A DNA stretch of 64,000 nt, taken from Propionibacteriaceae bacterium. GTDB lineage: Bacteria > Actinomycetota > Actinomycetes > Propionibacteriales > Propionibacteriaceae. The notes beneath the pieces were generated by a model. It was not told the DNA's origin. It was given only the letters and a program-made list of their open reading frames with translations, and ran no database searches. The stretch is taken from positions 62,001-126,000 of the forward strand of contig JAFKJK010000018.1 in NCBI GenBank assembly GCA_017306015.1, written 5' to 3'. Position numbers and translations under genes: made by a program. Positions 8,783 through 15,878 of this stretch are shown piece after piece. Within the stretch, counting starts at the first letter, position 1; every line of letters begins with the position of its first letter.

Positions 8783-8834
8783 CTCCGGCTCCCTTCTGGT
8801 GGTTTCAGCCTAGTGTTGCTGTACCCGGCTGGCG

Positions 8835-9581
8835 TCAGAGGGTGATCCGCAGGCCGTCGGCGTCGGTGAGGCGGGTGGTGAACTCGTCCTGGCAGACCTC
8901 GGATCGCCAGCACTGCACCGCGTACGGCAGCATCAACGGTTCGGGCTCGCGGGCCGAGGAGTCGTAGACCGCGGCCACCGCCGACTCCAACTGAGCAGCT
9001 GCCGCGCCGGACAGGGCCGCGAGCCTGGGGGATCGTCCGATCATGGCGAGCATCCCGTCCCGGCTGATCGGCACCCACATCCGGAAGCTGCGACGCTCGA
9101 CGTCGGGGAAGTAGGCGCAGCCGTCGAGAGCGGTCACCGATTCGACCTGCCGCCCGGTCATCAGCTCCGGGTCGTAGGCCTGCAGGACGCCGGCGAGCCG
9201 TCGCACCCACGGGACGCTGTCGTCGCGGGTGGTGTAGCTGAGCGCCAACCGGCCACCGGGGACGAGCACGCGGGCGAACTCGGCCAGCGCCAGGCCGGGG
9301 GCCAACAGGTGGAGTCCCTGGGTGATGAGCACCGCGTCGTAGCTGGCCGGACGCAGCGGCAACGCGTCCGCTGAGCCGGCGACGACGCTGACGCCGGCGA
9401 GCCTGCGACGCAGCGGGGCGAGGGCCGCCTCGTCCTTCTCGACGAGGGTCACGTCGCAGCCTGCCTGGCGCAGCCGGGACGCGGCGGTCGCGCTGGCCCG
9501 GCCGATGGCGAGCACCCGGCACGCATCAGGGACCAGCCAGGCGTCGGCTGAGGCGGGGAAGCCGGTCGGCTGGGTGGTCAT
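8835..9581 (-). CDS. Class I SAM-dependent methyltransferase
   Basis: About 248 aa with a Methyltransf_11-like core: motif I is altered (VLAIGRASATAASRL, in place of the usual D/E-x-G-x-G-x-G), followed by VTLVEKDEAALAPL, VVAGSADALPL (motif II) and FARVLVPGGRLALSYTT (motif III). The substrate is unknown; small-molecule or ubiquinone-type methyltransferases share this architecture. The ATG at 9581 is chosen because the domain starts shortly after it. The open frame extends about 200 codons further upstream, but that part overlaps the divergent TadZ-like gene and looks like codon-bias shadow. The degenerate glycine motif leaves some doubt about catalytic competence. Confidence 0.8.
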   Translation of the reverse strand: MTTQPTGFPASADAWLVPDACRVLAIGRASATAASRLRQAGCDVTLVEKDEAALAPLRRRLAGVSVVAGSADALPLRPASYDAVLITQGLHLLAPGLALAEFARVLVPGGRLALSYTTRDDSVPWVRRLAGVLQAYDPELMTGRQVESVTALDGCAYFPDVERRSFRMWVPISRDGMLAMIGRSPRLAALSGAAAAQLESAVAAVYDSSAREPEPLMLPYAVQCWRSEVCQDEFTTRLTDADGLRITL

Positions 9582-9614
9582 GCCTTCGATGGTAGGGGTG
9601 CGCGGCCGATTGGC

Positions 9615-9670
9615 TGTGGATGACGCCGGAGTTGTCCACAGGCAACGGATTCGGTGGCCCAATCCGGCCC
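9615..9670 (+). promoter_or_regulatory. Leader of the tad locus with DnaA-box-like sites and an element shared with the second flp gene
   Basis: TTGTCCACA (9632-9640) is an exact match to the actinomycete DnaA-box consensus as I know it. TGTGGATGA (9615-9623) is a weaker copy in the opposite orientation. The stretch 9631-9670 closely resembles 14614-14653 ahead of flp2, sharing GTCCACAGG, ACGGATTCG and TGGCCC in the same spacing. Its function is not established. It lies 20-75 bp before the ATG of the TadZ-like gene. Confidence 0.5.
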
Positions 9671-9690
9671 CGGCTGCCGATAGTCCGGGC

Positions 9691-10734
9691 ATGGCGCAGT
9701 TGAGTCCGTCCCGTCCGGTCCTGGTGGTGGCCGCATCCGGCCACACCCAGGACTCGATGCTGTCGGCGGTGGCGGCGCAGGAGCTCGAGGCCGCAGTGTC
9801 CACCGACCTGGAGACGATCGCCGAGGCCTGGCGGACGGCCGCGACCGTCCTGGTCGCCGACGACCAGGCCGAGCGGCTCGCCGGGCGGGCGCTGCCGCAC
9901 CGGGACGGTGTCTTCGTCGTCGGCCCGCGGCCCGAGCTGTTGTCGGCCTGGTCGGCCCCGCTGGCTGCCAGGGTCATCCCGCTGCCGGACGGTGCCGCCT
10001 GGCTGGGAGCGATCCTGGCCGACGGCAGCAGCCGCGCCAGGGCGCCCGTGATCGCCGTGATCGGCGGCTCCGGCGGTGCGGGCGCGTCCACACTCGCCGC
10101 TGCGCTGGCGCAGCAGGCCGCCGCCCGTGGGGGCGGGGCGGCGCTGGTCGATGTCGACCCGCTCGGCGGTGGCATCGACCTCCTGCTGGGGGCCGAGCGC
10201 GCGGGGGGCTGGCGCTGGCCGCGGCTGTCGTCGGCAGAGGGGCATCTCGGCGACCTGCGGGGCTATCTGCCCGTGGTCGACGGGGTGACCATCGTGTCGA
10301 TGGCCCGCGGCCCAGCGCTGGATCTCGCCCGGGAGCCGCTGGCGGCGATCGTGACGTCGCTGCGGAGCCGGCACTCGCTGGTGGTACTCGACCCGGGACG
10401 GGCGCTCGTGCCGGCGGCGCGGGAGGCGATCCGGCTGTCCTCGCGCCAGCTGCTCGTCGTGCAAGCGGGTGTGCGCGGGGTGGCGGCGGCTCGGCAGTCG
10501 CTGGCCAGCTACGACCTGCGGGGCGCACAGGCGGTCCTCAGACGCGTCCGTGGCGGGCTGCCGTCCGGGCTGGTCGCCGAGACGCTCGGGATTCCGGTCG
10601 TGGCCGAGCTGCCGGTCGAGCCGGGGCTGGCTGCGGCGGCCGAGCGCGGCGATCCTCCGTCCCGGGCAGTGCGCCGGGGCTACCGGAAGGCCCTGGACGA
10701 GCTGCTCGGCAGGCTGGGGGACGGCGATGCGTGA
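9691..10734 (+). CDS. Septum-site-determining-like / TadZ (CpaE) P-loop protein, Ssd family
   Basis: This 347-aa protein heads the tad operon. An N-terminal receiver-like half (about 1-115) is followed by a MinD/ParA-type ATPase half with a deviant Walker A, GGSGGAGASTL (about 128-138), in which Ala replaces the usual Lys, then VDVDPLGGGIDLLLG (switch I/Walker A' region). Comparable proteins (Rv3660c/Ssd, CpaE, TadZ) place pilus machinery at the cell pole or influence division. It overlaps the TadA gene by 8 bp, so it probably localises this pilus system. With the catalytic lysine missing, ATP hydrolysis may be lost while dimerisation or binding is retained. Confidence 0.85.
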   Translation: MAQLSPSRPVLVVAASGHTQDSMLSAVAAQELEAAVSTDLETIAEAWRTAATVLVADDQAERLAGRALPHRDGVFVVGPRPELLSAWSAPLAARVIPLPDGAAWLGAILADGSSRARAPVIAVIGGSGGAGASTLAAALAQQAAARGGGAALVDVDPLGGGIDLLLGAERAGGWRWPRLSSAEGHLGDLRGYLPVVDGVTIVSMARGPALDLAREPLAAIVTSLRSRHSLVVLDPGRALVPAAREAIRLSSRQLLVVQAGVRGVAAARQSLASYDLRGAQAVLRRVRGGLPSGLVAETLGIPVVAELPVEPGLAAAAERGDPPSRAVRRGYRKALDELLGRLGDGDA

Positions 10735-11872
10735 GTCCGAGCTGGACGCCGTCCGGGACTACCTGGGACGCCACGGCCAGGTCCCCGGCCCGGTCGAGGT
10801 GGGCGCCGCGCTGCGGAACCTGGGGCTGCTGGTCAGCGACGCCTCGGTGATGCAGAGCGTCGCAGCGCTGCGGCGGGACAGTGTCGGCGCCGGCGCGCTC
10901 GACCCGCTGCTGGAGCAACCCGGGGTGACCGACGTGCTGGTGAATGCGCCCGACGAGGTCTACGTCGACCGCGGCGGCGGGCTGGAGGCGGCCGGCGTCA
11001 GCTTTGCCGACGAGGCGGAGGTACGACGGCTGGCCGTCCGGCTCGCGGCGTCGGTCGGCAGGCGACTGGACGACGGCTCGCCCTTCGTCGACGCCCGGCT
11101 GCCCAGCGGCGTCCGCGTCCATGCCGTCCTGGGGTGCGTCACCGGCACCGGCACGTGCATCTCGCTGCGGGTGCCGAACCGGCAGCGCCTCAGCCTCGCC
11201 GACTGGGTGGCGTCCGGAAGCCTCTCCGAGGCGGCTGCCGGCCTGCTGGACGGGTTGGTACGCCGACGGCGGGCCTTCCTGGTCTCCGGGGGAACCGGCT
11301 CGGGCAAGACCACGCTGTTGGCGGCACTGCTGAGCCTGGTGCCCGCGACCGAGCGAATCGTCATCGCCGAGGACTCCCGTGAGCTGCAGCCGGCCCACGC
11401 CCACTGCGTCCGTCTGGAGGCCCGTCCGGCGAACGCGGAGGGCGTCGGGGCCATCACCTTGACCGACCTGGTCCGGCAGGCGTTGCGGATGCGTCCGGAC
11501 CGGCTGGTGGTTGGCGAGGTGCGCGGCGCCGAGCTGGCCGACCTGCTGGGTGCGCTGAACACCGGTCACGAAGGCGGCTGTGGCACCGTCCACGCCAACT
11601 CGGCAGCCGACGTCCCGGCTCGGCTGGAGGCGCTCGGCGCGCTGGGTGGCCTGTCCCGGGACGCGCTGCACGCCCAGCTGGCCGCTGCCCTCCAGGTGCT
11701 CGTGCACGTCCGCCGGCTCCCCGACGGCAGGCGCTGGCTGGACGAGTTGCGGCTGGTCGCGTCCGACCCGGCCACGGGCAGGTGCCGGACGGTGCCGGCC
11801 CTCCGATTCGTGCCCGGTGCCGCGCCGGAGCCGGGACCCGGCCTGGCGGAGCTCGAACGGCTGGTCTCATGA
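10727..11872 (+). CDS. tadA: TadA/CpaF family type II/IV secretion ATPase
   Basis: This 381-aa cytoplasmic hexameric ATPase powers Flp pilus assembly. Walker A is SGGTGSGKTT (about 188-197). The Asp box IVIAEDSREL, the region LRMRPDRLVVGEVRGAE (Walker B, about 253-270) and the His box GHEGGCGTVHANS (about 281-293) are all intact. The N-terminal domain LLEQPGVTDVLVNAPDEVYV is the usual CpaF N2 domain. The ATG start lies 8 bp inside the end of the upstream ssd-like gene, and the stop overlaps the TadB ATG (ATGA), indicating one transcription unit. Confidence 0.95.
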   Translation: MRESELDAVRDYLGRHGQVPGPVEVGAALRNLGLLVSDASVMQSVAALRRDSVGAGALDPLLEQPGVTDVLVNAPDEVYVDRGGGLEAAGVSFADEAEVRRLAVRLAASVGRRLDDGSPFVDARLPSGVRVHAVLGCVTGTGTCISLRVPNRQRLSLADWVASGSLSEAAAGLLDGLVRRRRAFLVSGGTGSGKTTLLAALLSLVPATERIVIAEDSRELQPAHAHCVRLEARPANAEGVGAITLTDLVRQALRMRPDRLVVGEVRGAELADLLGALNTGHEGGCGTVHANSAADVPARLEALGALGGLSRDALHAQLAAALQVLVHVRRLPDGRRWLDELRLVASDPATGRCRTVPALRFVPGAAPEPGPGLAELERLVS

Positions 11873-12669
11873 GCGCGCTGGCGGCGATCGCCCTGGTCGC
11901 AGCCGTCGTGCTGGTGCTACCCGCTCCCGCGGCGCACCGGCTGGCCCGGCTGGGCGAGGCACGGGCGTCCAGACGAGGACGCGTGCAGGGGCGGCTGCTG
12001 GTGTGGCCGGTTGCGGTGGTCGCGCCGTCCGCTGGCGGCTTCGCATTGGCCGGGGTGGGCGGCGCCGCACTGGGTTTCTGCCTCGGCCTGGTCGCGGTCA
12101 CCTGCTGGGTCGTCTGGCTGGAGCAGCGTGCGCGAAGCCGGTCGAGGCTGCGCAGCGAACAGGTCGTGACTGCCTGCCTCGCCCTCGCCGGGCTGCTGCG
12201 GGTCGGCCACGTACCCGCGATCGCGCTCCGGATCGTGGCCGACGACTGCCCGGTCCTCGCGGAGGCCGCCGCCGTCCAGCAGGTCGGAGGACAGGTGCCG
12301 GCCTCGCTGCGGCGGCTCAGCACGACGCCGGGCCGGGCCGGACTCGCCGAGCTGGCGCTGGCGTGGGAAGTGTCCGGCCGTACCGGGGCAAGCCTTACCG
12401 CCACCCTGGACGCGCTGGCGGACCGGCTCGATGCGTCCCGCACGTTGCGCCGGATCGTCGACTCCGAGCTGTCGGCGCCACGCGCGACCGGCAGGCTGCT
12501 GGCGGCCCTGCCCCTGGCGGGGCTGTCGCTGGGCTTCTTCTTCGGAGGCGATCCGGTTGCCTTCCTGCTGAGCACAGCGCTCGGGCAGGTCGCGATGTGT
12601 GCAGGGGTCTCGCTGGCCTGCGCCGGGGTGTTGTGGACGGAGCGGATCGCCCGCTCGGCGGGTGGCTGA
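11869..12669 (+). CDS. tadB: TadB-like inner-membrane platform protein
   Basis: This 266-aa polytopic membrane protein has hydrophobic segments near 5-20, 55-85 and, at the C-terminal end, about 205-258. The central soluble region is a T2SSF/GspF domain with helix-rich LACLAGLLRVGHVPAIALRI-like sequence and ALAWEVSGRTGASLTATLDAL, typical for TadB/TadC. It forms the assembly platform with TadC for the TadA ATPase. It is short compared with proteobacterial TadB, as expected for the actinobacterial form (Rv3658c type). It is coupled to tadA by ATGA and separated from tadC by a single base. Confidence 0.9.
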   Translation: MSALAAIALVAAVVLVLPAPAAHRLARLGEARASRRGRVQGRLLVWPVAVVAPSAGGFALAGVGGAALGFCLGLVAVTCWVVWLEQRARSRSRLRSEQVVTACLALAGLLRVGHVPAIALRIVADDCPVLAEAAAVQQVGGQVPASLRRLSTTPGRAGLAELALAWEVSGRTGASLTATLDALADRLDASRTLRRIVDSELSAPRATGRLLAALPLAGLSLGFFFGGDPVAFLLSTALGQVAMCAGVSLACAGVLWTERIARSAGG

Positions 12670-12670
12670 G

Positions 12671-13402
12671 ATGACTGCGGCCATGATCGCGGCGATCGCC
12701 TGCGGCCTGCTCGTGCTCGCCGTCATCCCGGCGCATGCCTCCCGGCTCCGGGCGCGGGAACCGCCCGGAGCCGTCCCCATGGGCTCGGCCGCGGCCGGCA
12801 GGTGGCGACGGGTGCGGAGCGCGGGCGTGGTCGCAGCAGCCGTGTGGCTCGCCCTGTCCTCCCTCGGCCCGCTCGCCGCAGTGGTGGCTGTCGCTGTCGC
12901 GGTGGTGAGCTACCCGGCGTTCGGACGGCTGGACTCCGCCGTGCACGCCAGGCGCCAGGCCGAGCTGGCCGCCGAGTTGCCGCAGGTCTGTGACCTGCTG
13001 GTCGCCTGCCTCGATGCGGGCCTGCCCGTGCGCGTCGCCACCGAGGCGATCGCGACTGGCCTGACCGGTCCGATGGCCGAGCGGCTGGCCGAGGTGATCG
13101 CCAAGATCCGGCTCGGGGTGGCGGAGGAGCGGGCCTGGGAGGAACTGGGCGTCGAGCCGGCGCTGGCGGGTCTGGCCAGGGAGTTGGCGAGGGGGACCAG
13201 CTCCGGCGTGGCCCTGGCCGGTCGGCTCCGGGCGCTCGGCCTGGACGCGCGGCGGGATGCCGTCGCCGTCGCCGAGACGCGGGCCAAGAAGGTCGGGGTG
13301 CAGTCGGTGTTGCCGCTGATGGCCTGCTTCCTGCCCGCCTTCGTGCTGCTCGGGGTGCTGCCGATCGTCGGCGGCCTCGTGTTGCGGCTGTTCTCGCCGT
13401 GA
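12671..13402 (+). CDS. tadC: TadC-like inner-membrane platform protein
   Basis: A 243-aa GspF-domain membrane protein. Hydrophobic segments lie at about 4-20, 50-80 and at the C-terminus (SVLPLMACFLPAFVLLGVLP, about 215-234). The central T2SSF part is QVCDLLVACLDAGLPVRVAT followed by LARGTSSGVALAGRLRALG. It partners TadB. The ATG follows the TadB stop by one base. No prepilin peptidase (TadV) gene is in the window, so pilin processing must be encoded elsewhere. Confidence 0.9.
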   Translation: MTAAMIAAIACGLLVLAVIPAHASRLRAREPPGAVPMGSAAAGRWRRVRSAGVVAAAVWLALSSLGPLAAVVAVAVAVVSYPAFGRLDSAVHARRQAELAAELPQVCDLLVACLDAGLPVRVATEAIATGLTGPMAERLAEVIAKIRLGVAEERAWEELGVEPALAGLARELARGTSSGVALAGRLRALGLDARRDAVAVAETRAKKVGVQSVLPLMACFLPAFVLLGVLPIVGGLVLRLFSP

Positions 13403-13459
13403 CGGCTGCCGATCGCCACAGAGACAACGAACAGAGAACTACCAGACAGGGAGATCCAG

Positions 13460-13645
13460 ATGACAACATCGCTGCAGCGTGGCCTGACCACTGCCGAGTA
13501 TGCCGTGGGGACGGTGGCCGTCGTGACCGGCGTCGGCGCTCTCGTCGCGGTGCTGGCCGATCCGTCGGCGCCGGTCAGGATGTTCTGGCCGATCATTGGG
13601 CAGCTGGTCTCCGTCATTCTGCGCATCCTCGGGCTCGCGGCGTGA
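13460..13645 (+). CDS. Flp-type pilin, DUF4244 family (first copy)
   Basis: A 61-aa pilin-like peptide. A short basic leader ends at RG, followed by LTTAEYAVGTVAVVTGVGALVAVL, the hydrophobic pilin helix with the conserved Glu5-Tyr6 of processed Flp pilins. The likely prepilin cleavage is after Gly9. A GGGAG ribosome site lies about 8 bp before the ATG. The body after the helix is very short (about 30 residues), as in Flp pilins. It lies 57 bp after tadC. A second copy (14708) and a decayed third one (13660-13750) follow. Confidence 0.88.
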   Translation: MTTSLQRGLTTAEYAVGTVAVVTGVGALVAVLADPSAPVRMFWPIIGQLVSVILRILGLAA

Positions 13646-13659
13646 CCGGACCGCGCCCG

Positions 13660-13750
13660 GAGGGACGGCGAGCGGGTGGTTCATCGTCCACAGTGCTGCA
13701 GCGGTGCGTCCCCGCCGTGCGCAGCGGAGCGTGACGACCGCTGAGGACGA
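13660..13750 (+). pseudogene. Decayed third flp/DUF4244 copy with leader (remnant)
   Basis: The interval is a deletion derivative of the leader-flp2 unit. Bases 13660-13693 match 14559-14592 (GAGGGACGG, GGTGGTTCA, CGTCCACAG in register). Immediately after, 13699-13750 matches the middle of flp2 from 14735 (CAGCGG, GCGTCC, CAGCGG, TGACGACCGC). In translation the remnant reads RRAQRSVTTAEDD against RRGQRGMTTAEYA of flp2. About 140 bp between the two blocks are missing and the pilin helix is lost, so no product is expected. Confidence 0.7.
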
Positions 13751-13883
13751 CTCGAGGCCGGGCGGCGAGATGCCGGCGGCGTCATCTCCACGGTGACAAC
13801 GCATCAGGCATACGACGAGGCGTGCCCGAAGCTCGCTAGCGCCCCTCGATCAGGGATCGGAACCTAGCGGCGCCAACACGAGA

Positions 13884-14519
13884 TCACGGAGGCGGCTCCT
13901 GTCCCTGGCACGGTGCTCCGACGCCGACCAGGACCGACTCACGTCCGTTCTGGGTTGTTACCAGAAGCTTCACGCACTGCGGCTCTGGGACGAGGAATCC
14001 GCCGGCGAACGCCATCCACTTGTCGCCAGAGCAACCGCTGATGGACAGACTTCGGGAGAACTCGGTGGAGCCCCAGCCGATCAGCCCGGTCGGAGACGGA
14101 TCGACCACCTCAATGCGGACTGCTACGTCCGGGCGCACCAACAGCCCGGTCTTGGCAAAGTAGGCCTCTCCCTGCGTCCCCGCCTGCTGTGACGCTTGCA
14201 GCGCACGTGTCGCACTGTGTGACGTCGGAAGGGCGACAGCGTCGAGAACGCTCTCATACTCCGAGGGCAGCTCGTCCGTGAGGTCGATGAACGCGTCGCA
14301 GTCGACAACAAGGGGATCGCCACCGGCTGTCACGGCCGTCGACTCCTCTGGAGCGGCTGGGGGCGAGACCATCTTCTGCGTCTCACCCGCACTGCAGCCC
14401 GCCAGGAGCACCGTGGCCAGCAGCGCCGAACAGACCAGCGTGTTCCACAATCGAATGACCGGTGGGGACGCGCCACGCAACGTGGGGGACCGGGATAGGT
14501 GAACCGCTCTCGAGCCCAT
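13884..14519 (-). CDS. Uncharacterised lipoprotein inserted in the tad locus
   Basis: An open frame of about 211 aa, not assigned to any family. It has a signal sequence NTLVCSALLATVLLAGC with lipobox LLAGC, then an Ala/Pro/Thr-rich linker and a mixed domain with a Cys pair (VDCDAFIDL and SGCSGDKW) plus late cysteines (EPQCVKLL, APCQGQ), suggesting disulfides. The ATG at 14519 gives a long N-region; a TTG 15 residues downstream is an alternative start that fits a normal signal peptide better. It is transcribed against the pilus genes, between flp1 and flp2, and is bracketed by the 34-bp imperfect repeats at 13660 and 14559. It could be a pilus-associated surface protein or a passenger gene. 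Confidence 0.7.
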   Translation of the reverse strand: MGSRAVHLSRSPTLRGASPPVIRLWNTLVCSALLATVLLAGCSAGETQKMVSPPAAPEESTAVTAGGDPLVVDCDAFIDLTDELPSEYESVLDAVALPTSHSATRALQASQQAGTQGEAYFAKTGLLVRPDVAVRIEVVDPSPTGLIGWGSTEFSRSLSISGCSGDKWMAFAGGFLVPEPQCVKLLVTTQNGRESVLVGVGAPCQGQEPPP

Positions 14520-14558
14520 CCTTGAACATACCGCAGGGGTGATCGGGATGTGACACGA

Positions 14559-14653
14559 GGGACGGTGCGGGGGTGGTTCACCGTCCACAGGGTGGAGGGG
14601 AGACGCCCCTCGTCGTCCACAGGCGACGGATTCGTTGGCCCGGATCGGCCGGC
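14559..14653 (+). promoter_or_regulatory. Leader of flp2 with repeated GTCCACAG sites
   Basis: This leader carries CCGTCCACA (14583-14591) and TCGTCCACA (14615-14623), both one or two changes from the DnaA-box consensus TTGTCCACA. The first half (14559-14592) recurs at 13660-13693. The second half (14614-14653) recurs at 9631-9670 before the first tad gene. A GAGAGGAGA ribosome site follows before the ATG at 14708. Which protein binds here is unknown. Confidence 0.5.
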
Positions 14654-14707
14654 GATCCCGATTCTGACGGGTGCGTCCGACAGGGCGCGAATCGAGAGGA
14701 GAGACTG

Positions 14708-14920
14708 ATGGCAGCAGAACTGGTCCAGACCCGGCAGCGGCGCGTCCTTCGCCGTGGACAGCGGGGAATGACGACCGCGGAGTACGCGGTCGGGACCGTG
14801 GCGATCGCCACCGGCGTCGGCGTGCTGATCAAGGTGCTGAGCGACCCGAAGTTCCAGGACGCACTGTGGGTCGTGATCCAGTCCCTGGTCAAGGTGATCC
14901 AGGGCTTCTTCGGTGGCTGA
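14708..14920 (+). CDS. Flp-type pilin, DUF4244 family (second copy)
   Basis: The 70-aa prepilin has a longer basic leader (QTRQRRVLRRGQRG) than the first copy, then MTTAEYAVGTVAIATGVG, the conserved Glu/Tyr and hydrophobic helix, and an aromatic tail LVKVIQGFFGG. Cleavage is expected after the Gly before MTTAE. The ATG has GAGAGGAGA upstream. The stop overlaps the GTG of the TadE gene, so this copy, rather than flp1, is coupled to the minor pilins and is probably the major one. Confidence 0.9.
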   Translation: MAAELVQTRQRRVLRRGQRGMTTAEYAVGTVAIATGVGVLIKVLSDPKFQDALWVVIQSLVKVIQGFFGG

Positions 14921-15323
14921 GCTGCTACCGGCCGGCCGGCGCGATCCGGCCGGCCAGTGCCGGCTCTCCCGAGGCCGGTCCTCCCGGGCCCGGCCCTCCC
15001 GGGGCATGGTGACGCTGGAACTGGCGTTGGCGAGCCTCGGCGCCACCGCGGTGCTGGTGGTGCTGGCCTGGGTGCTCACCGTGGTGATGCTCCTCGTCCG
15101 GTGCCAGGACACAGCGACCGGCATCGCCCGCCAGGAGGCCCGCGGCGACCACGCCGCGGCGGAGAGGGTGGCGGCCGCCGGACCGCAGGGTGCCGAGGTC
15201 GAGACCAGGCATGACCAGGACCAGATCCTGGTCACGGTGACACTGGCCGCCCGGCCATGGGCGGACTGGCTGCCGTCCGTGCCGTTGACCGCGCGGGCGA
15301 CGGTGATTGGAGAGCCGGCATGA
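14913..15323 (+). CDS. tadE: TadE-like minor pilin
   Basis: The 136-aa protein starts at GTG within the flp2 end. A long basic leader with RARPSRG is followed by MVTLELALASLGATAVLVVLA, the TadE pilin-like helix bearing Glu at position 5 after the Gly cleavage site. The remainder is a small extracellular domain (QDTATGIARQEARGDHAAAERV). Pseudopilins of this kind initiate or cap Flp pili. The stop overlaps the next ATG by 4 bp (ATGA). Confidence 0.85.
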   Translation: MAELLPAGRRDPAGQCRLSRGRSSRARPSRGMVTLELALASLGATAVLVVLAWVLTVVMLLVRCQDTATGIARQEARGDHAAAERVAAAGPQGAEVETRHDQDQILVTVTLAARPWADWLPSVPLTARATVIGEPA

Positions 15324-15697
15324 CCTGGTCGACTCGGACGCGGTCCGAGCGAGGCTCCGGCACCCTGTTGATGGCCGGGGTGGCCCTGATCGTGATGGTG
15401 CTCGGCGGGGTCGGGGTGGTGCTGGCCGGTTATGTCGCGGCGCAGCACGCCGCCGCTGGTGCCGCCGACCTGTCGGCGCTGTCGGCCGCGGCAGCGTATA
15501 TCCGCGGGGAGGACGCGTGTGCTGCGGCTGGCCGGGTCGCCAGAGCGAACGGGGTCAGCCTGTCCGGCTGTGCGATCTCCGGCGACAGCTTCGGCTTCGT
15601 CGTCAAGGCGACGGTGACCAGACATCTGCGGGCGCCGCCCGGGCTCGTTGAGACCGTCACCGCGACCGCGGAGGCCGGTCGGCTGGACGGTGGCTGA
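15320..15697 (+). CDS. TadG/Rv3654c-like pilus-associated protein
   Basis: The 125-aa protein starts MTWSTRTRSERGSGTLLMAG, with a pilin-like hydrophobic segment (about 15-38) immediately after RGSG, then QHAAAGAADLSALSAAAAY, a motif characteristic of the helicase/secretion neighbourhood TadE-like proteins (Rv3654c type). Two cysteines (in EDACAAAGR and LSGCAIS) may form a disulfide outside the cell. It is the last gene of the tad operon. Confidence 0.82.
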   Translation: MTWSTRTRSERGSGTLLMAGVALIVMVLGGVGVVLAGYVAAQHAAAGAADLSALSAAAAYIRGEDACAAAGRVARANGVSLSGCAISGDSFGFVVKATVTRHLRAPPGLVETVTATAEAGRLDGG

Positions 15698-15878
15698 GGG
15701 ACTGGGCTTGCCGGTGGTCGGTGGTCGGTGGTTGGTGGCCGGGTCGGCTGTTGGTTGGTGGCAGGGTCGGCTGTTGGTTGGTGGTCGGGTCGGCCGGTGG
15801 TCGGGGTTGGGCCTGTCGGTGGGCGGGATTGGGTCCGGCGGTCGGCTGTCGGGCTGCCGGCTGTCGGGCTGCCGGCGG
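15698..15878. repeat. G-rich low-complexity tract between the convergent tad and helicase genes
   Basis: The plus strand is a run of GGT, GGTC and TTGG words with few A. A 22-bp direct repeat (15741-15762 and 15764-15785, GGGTCGGCTG then TTGGTTGGTGG) and a doubled CTGTCGGGCTGCCGG (about 15846-15875) are present. Many GG doublets could form G-quadruplexes. No gene or clear terminator hairpin was seen. It lies where two transcription units converge. Confidence 0.75.
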
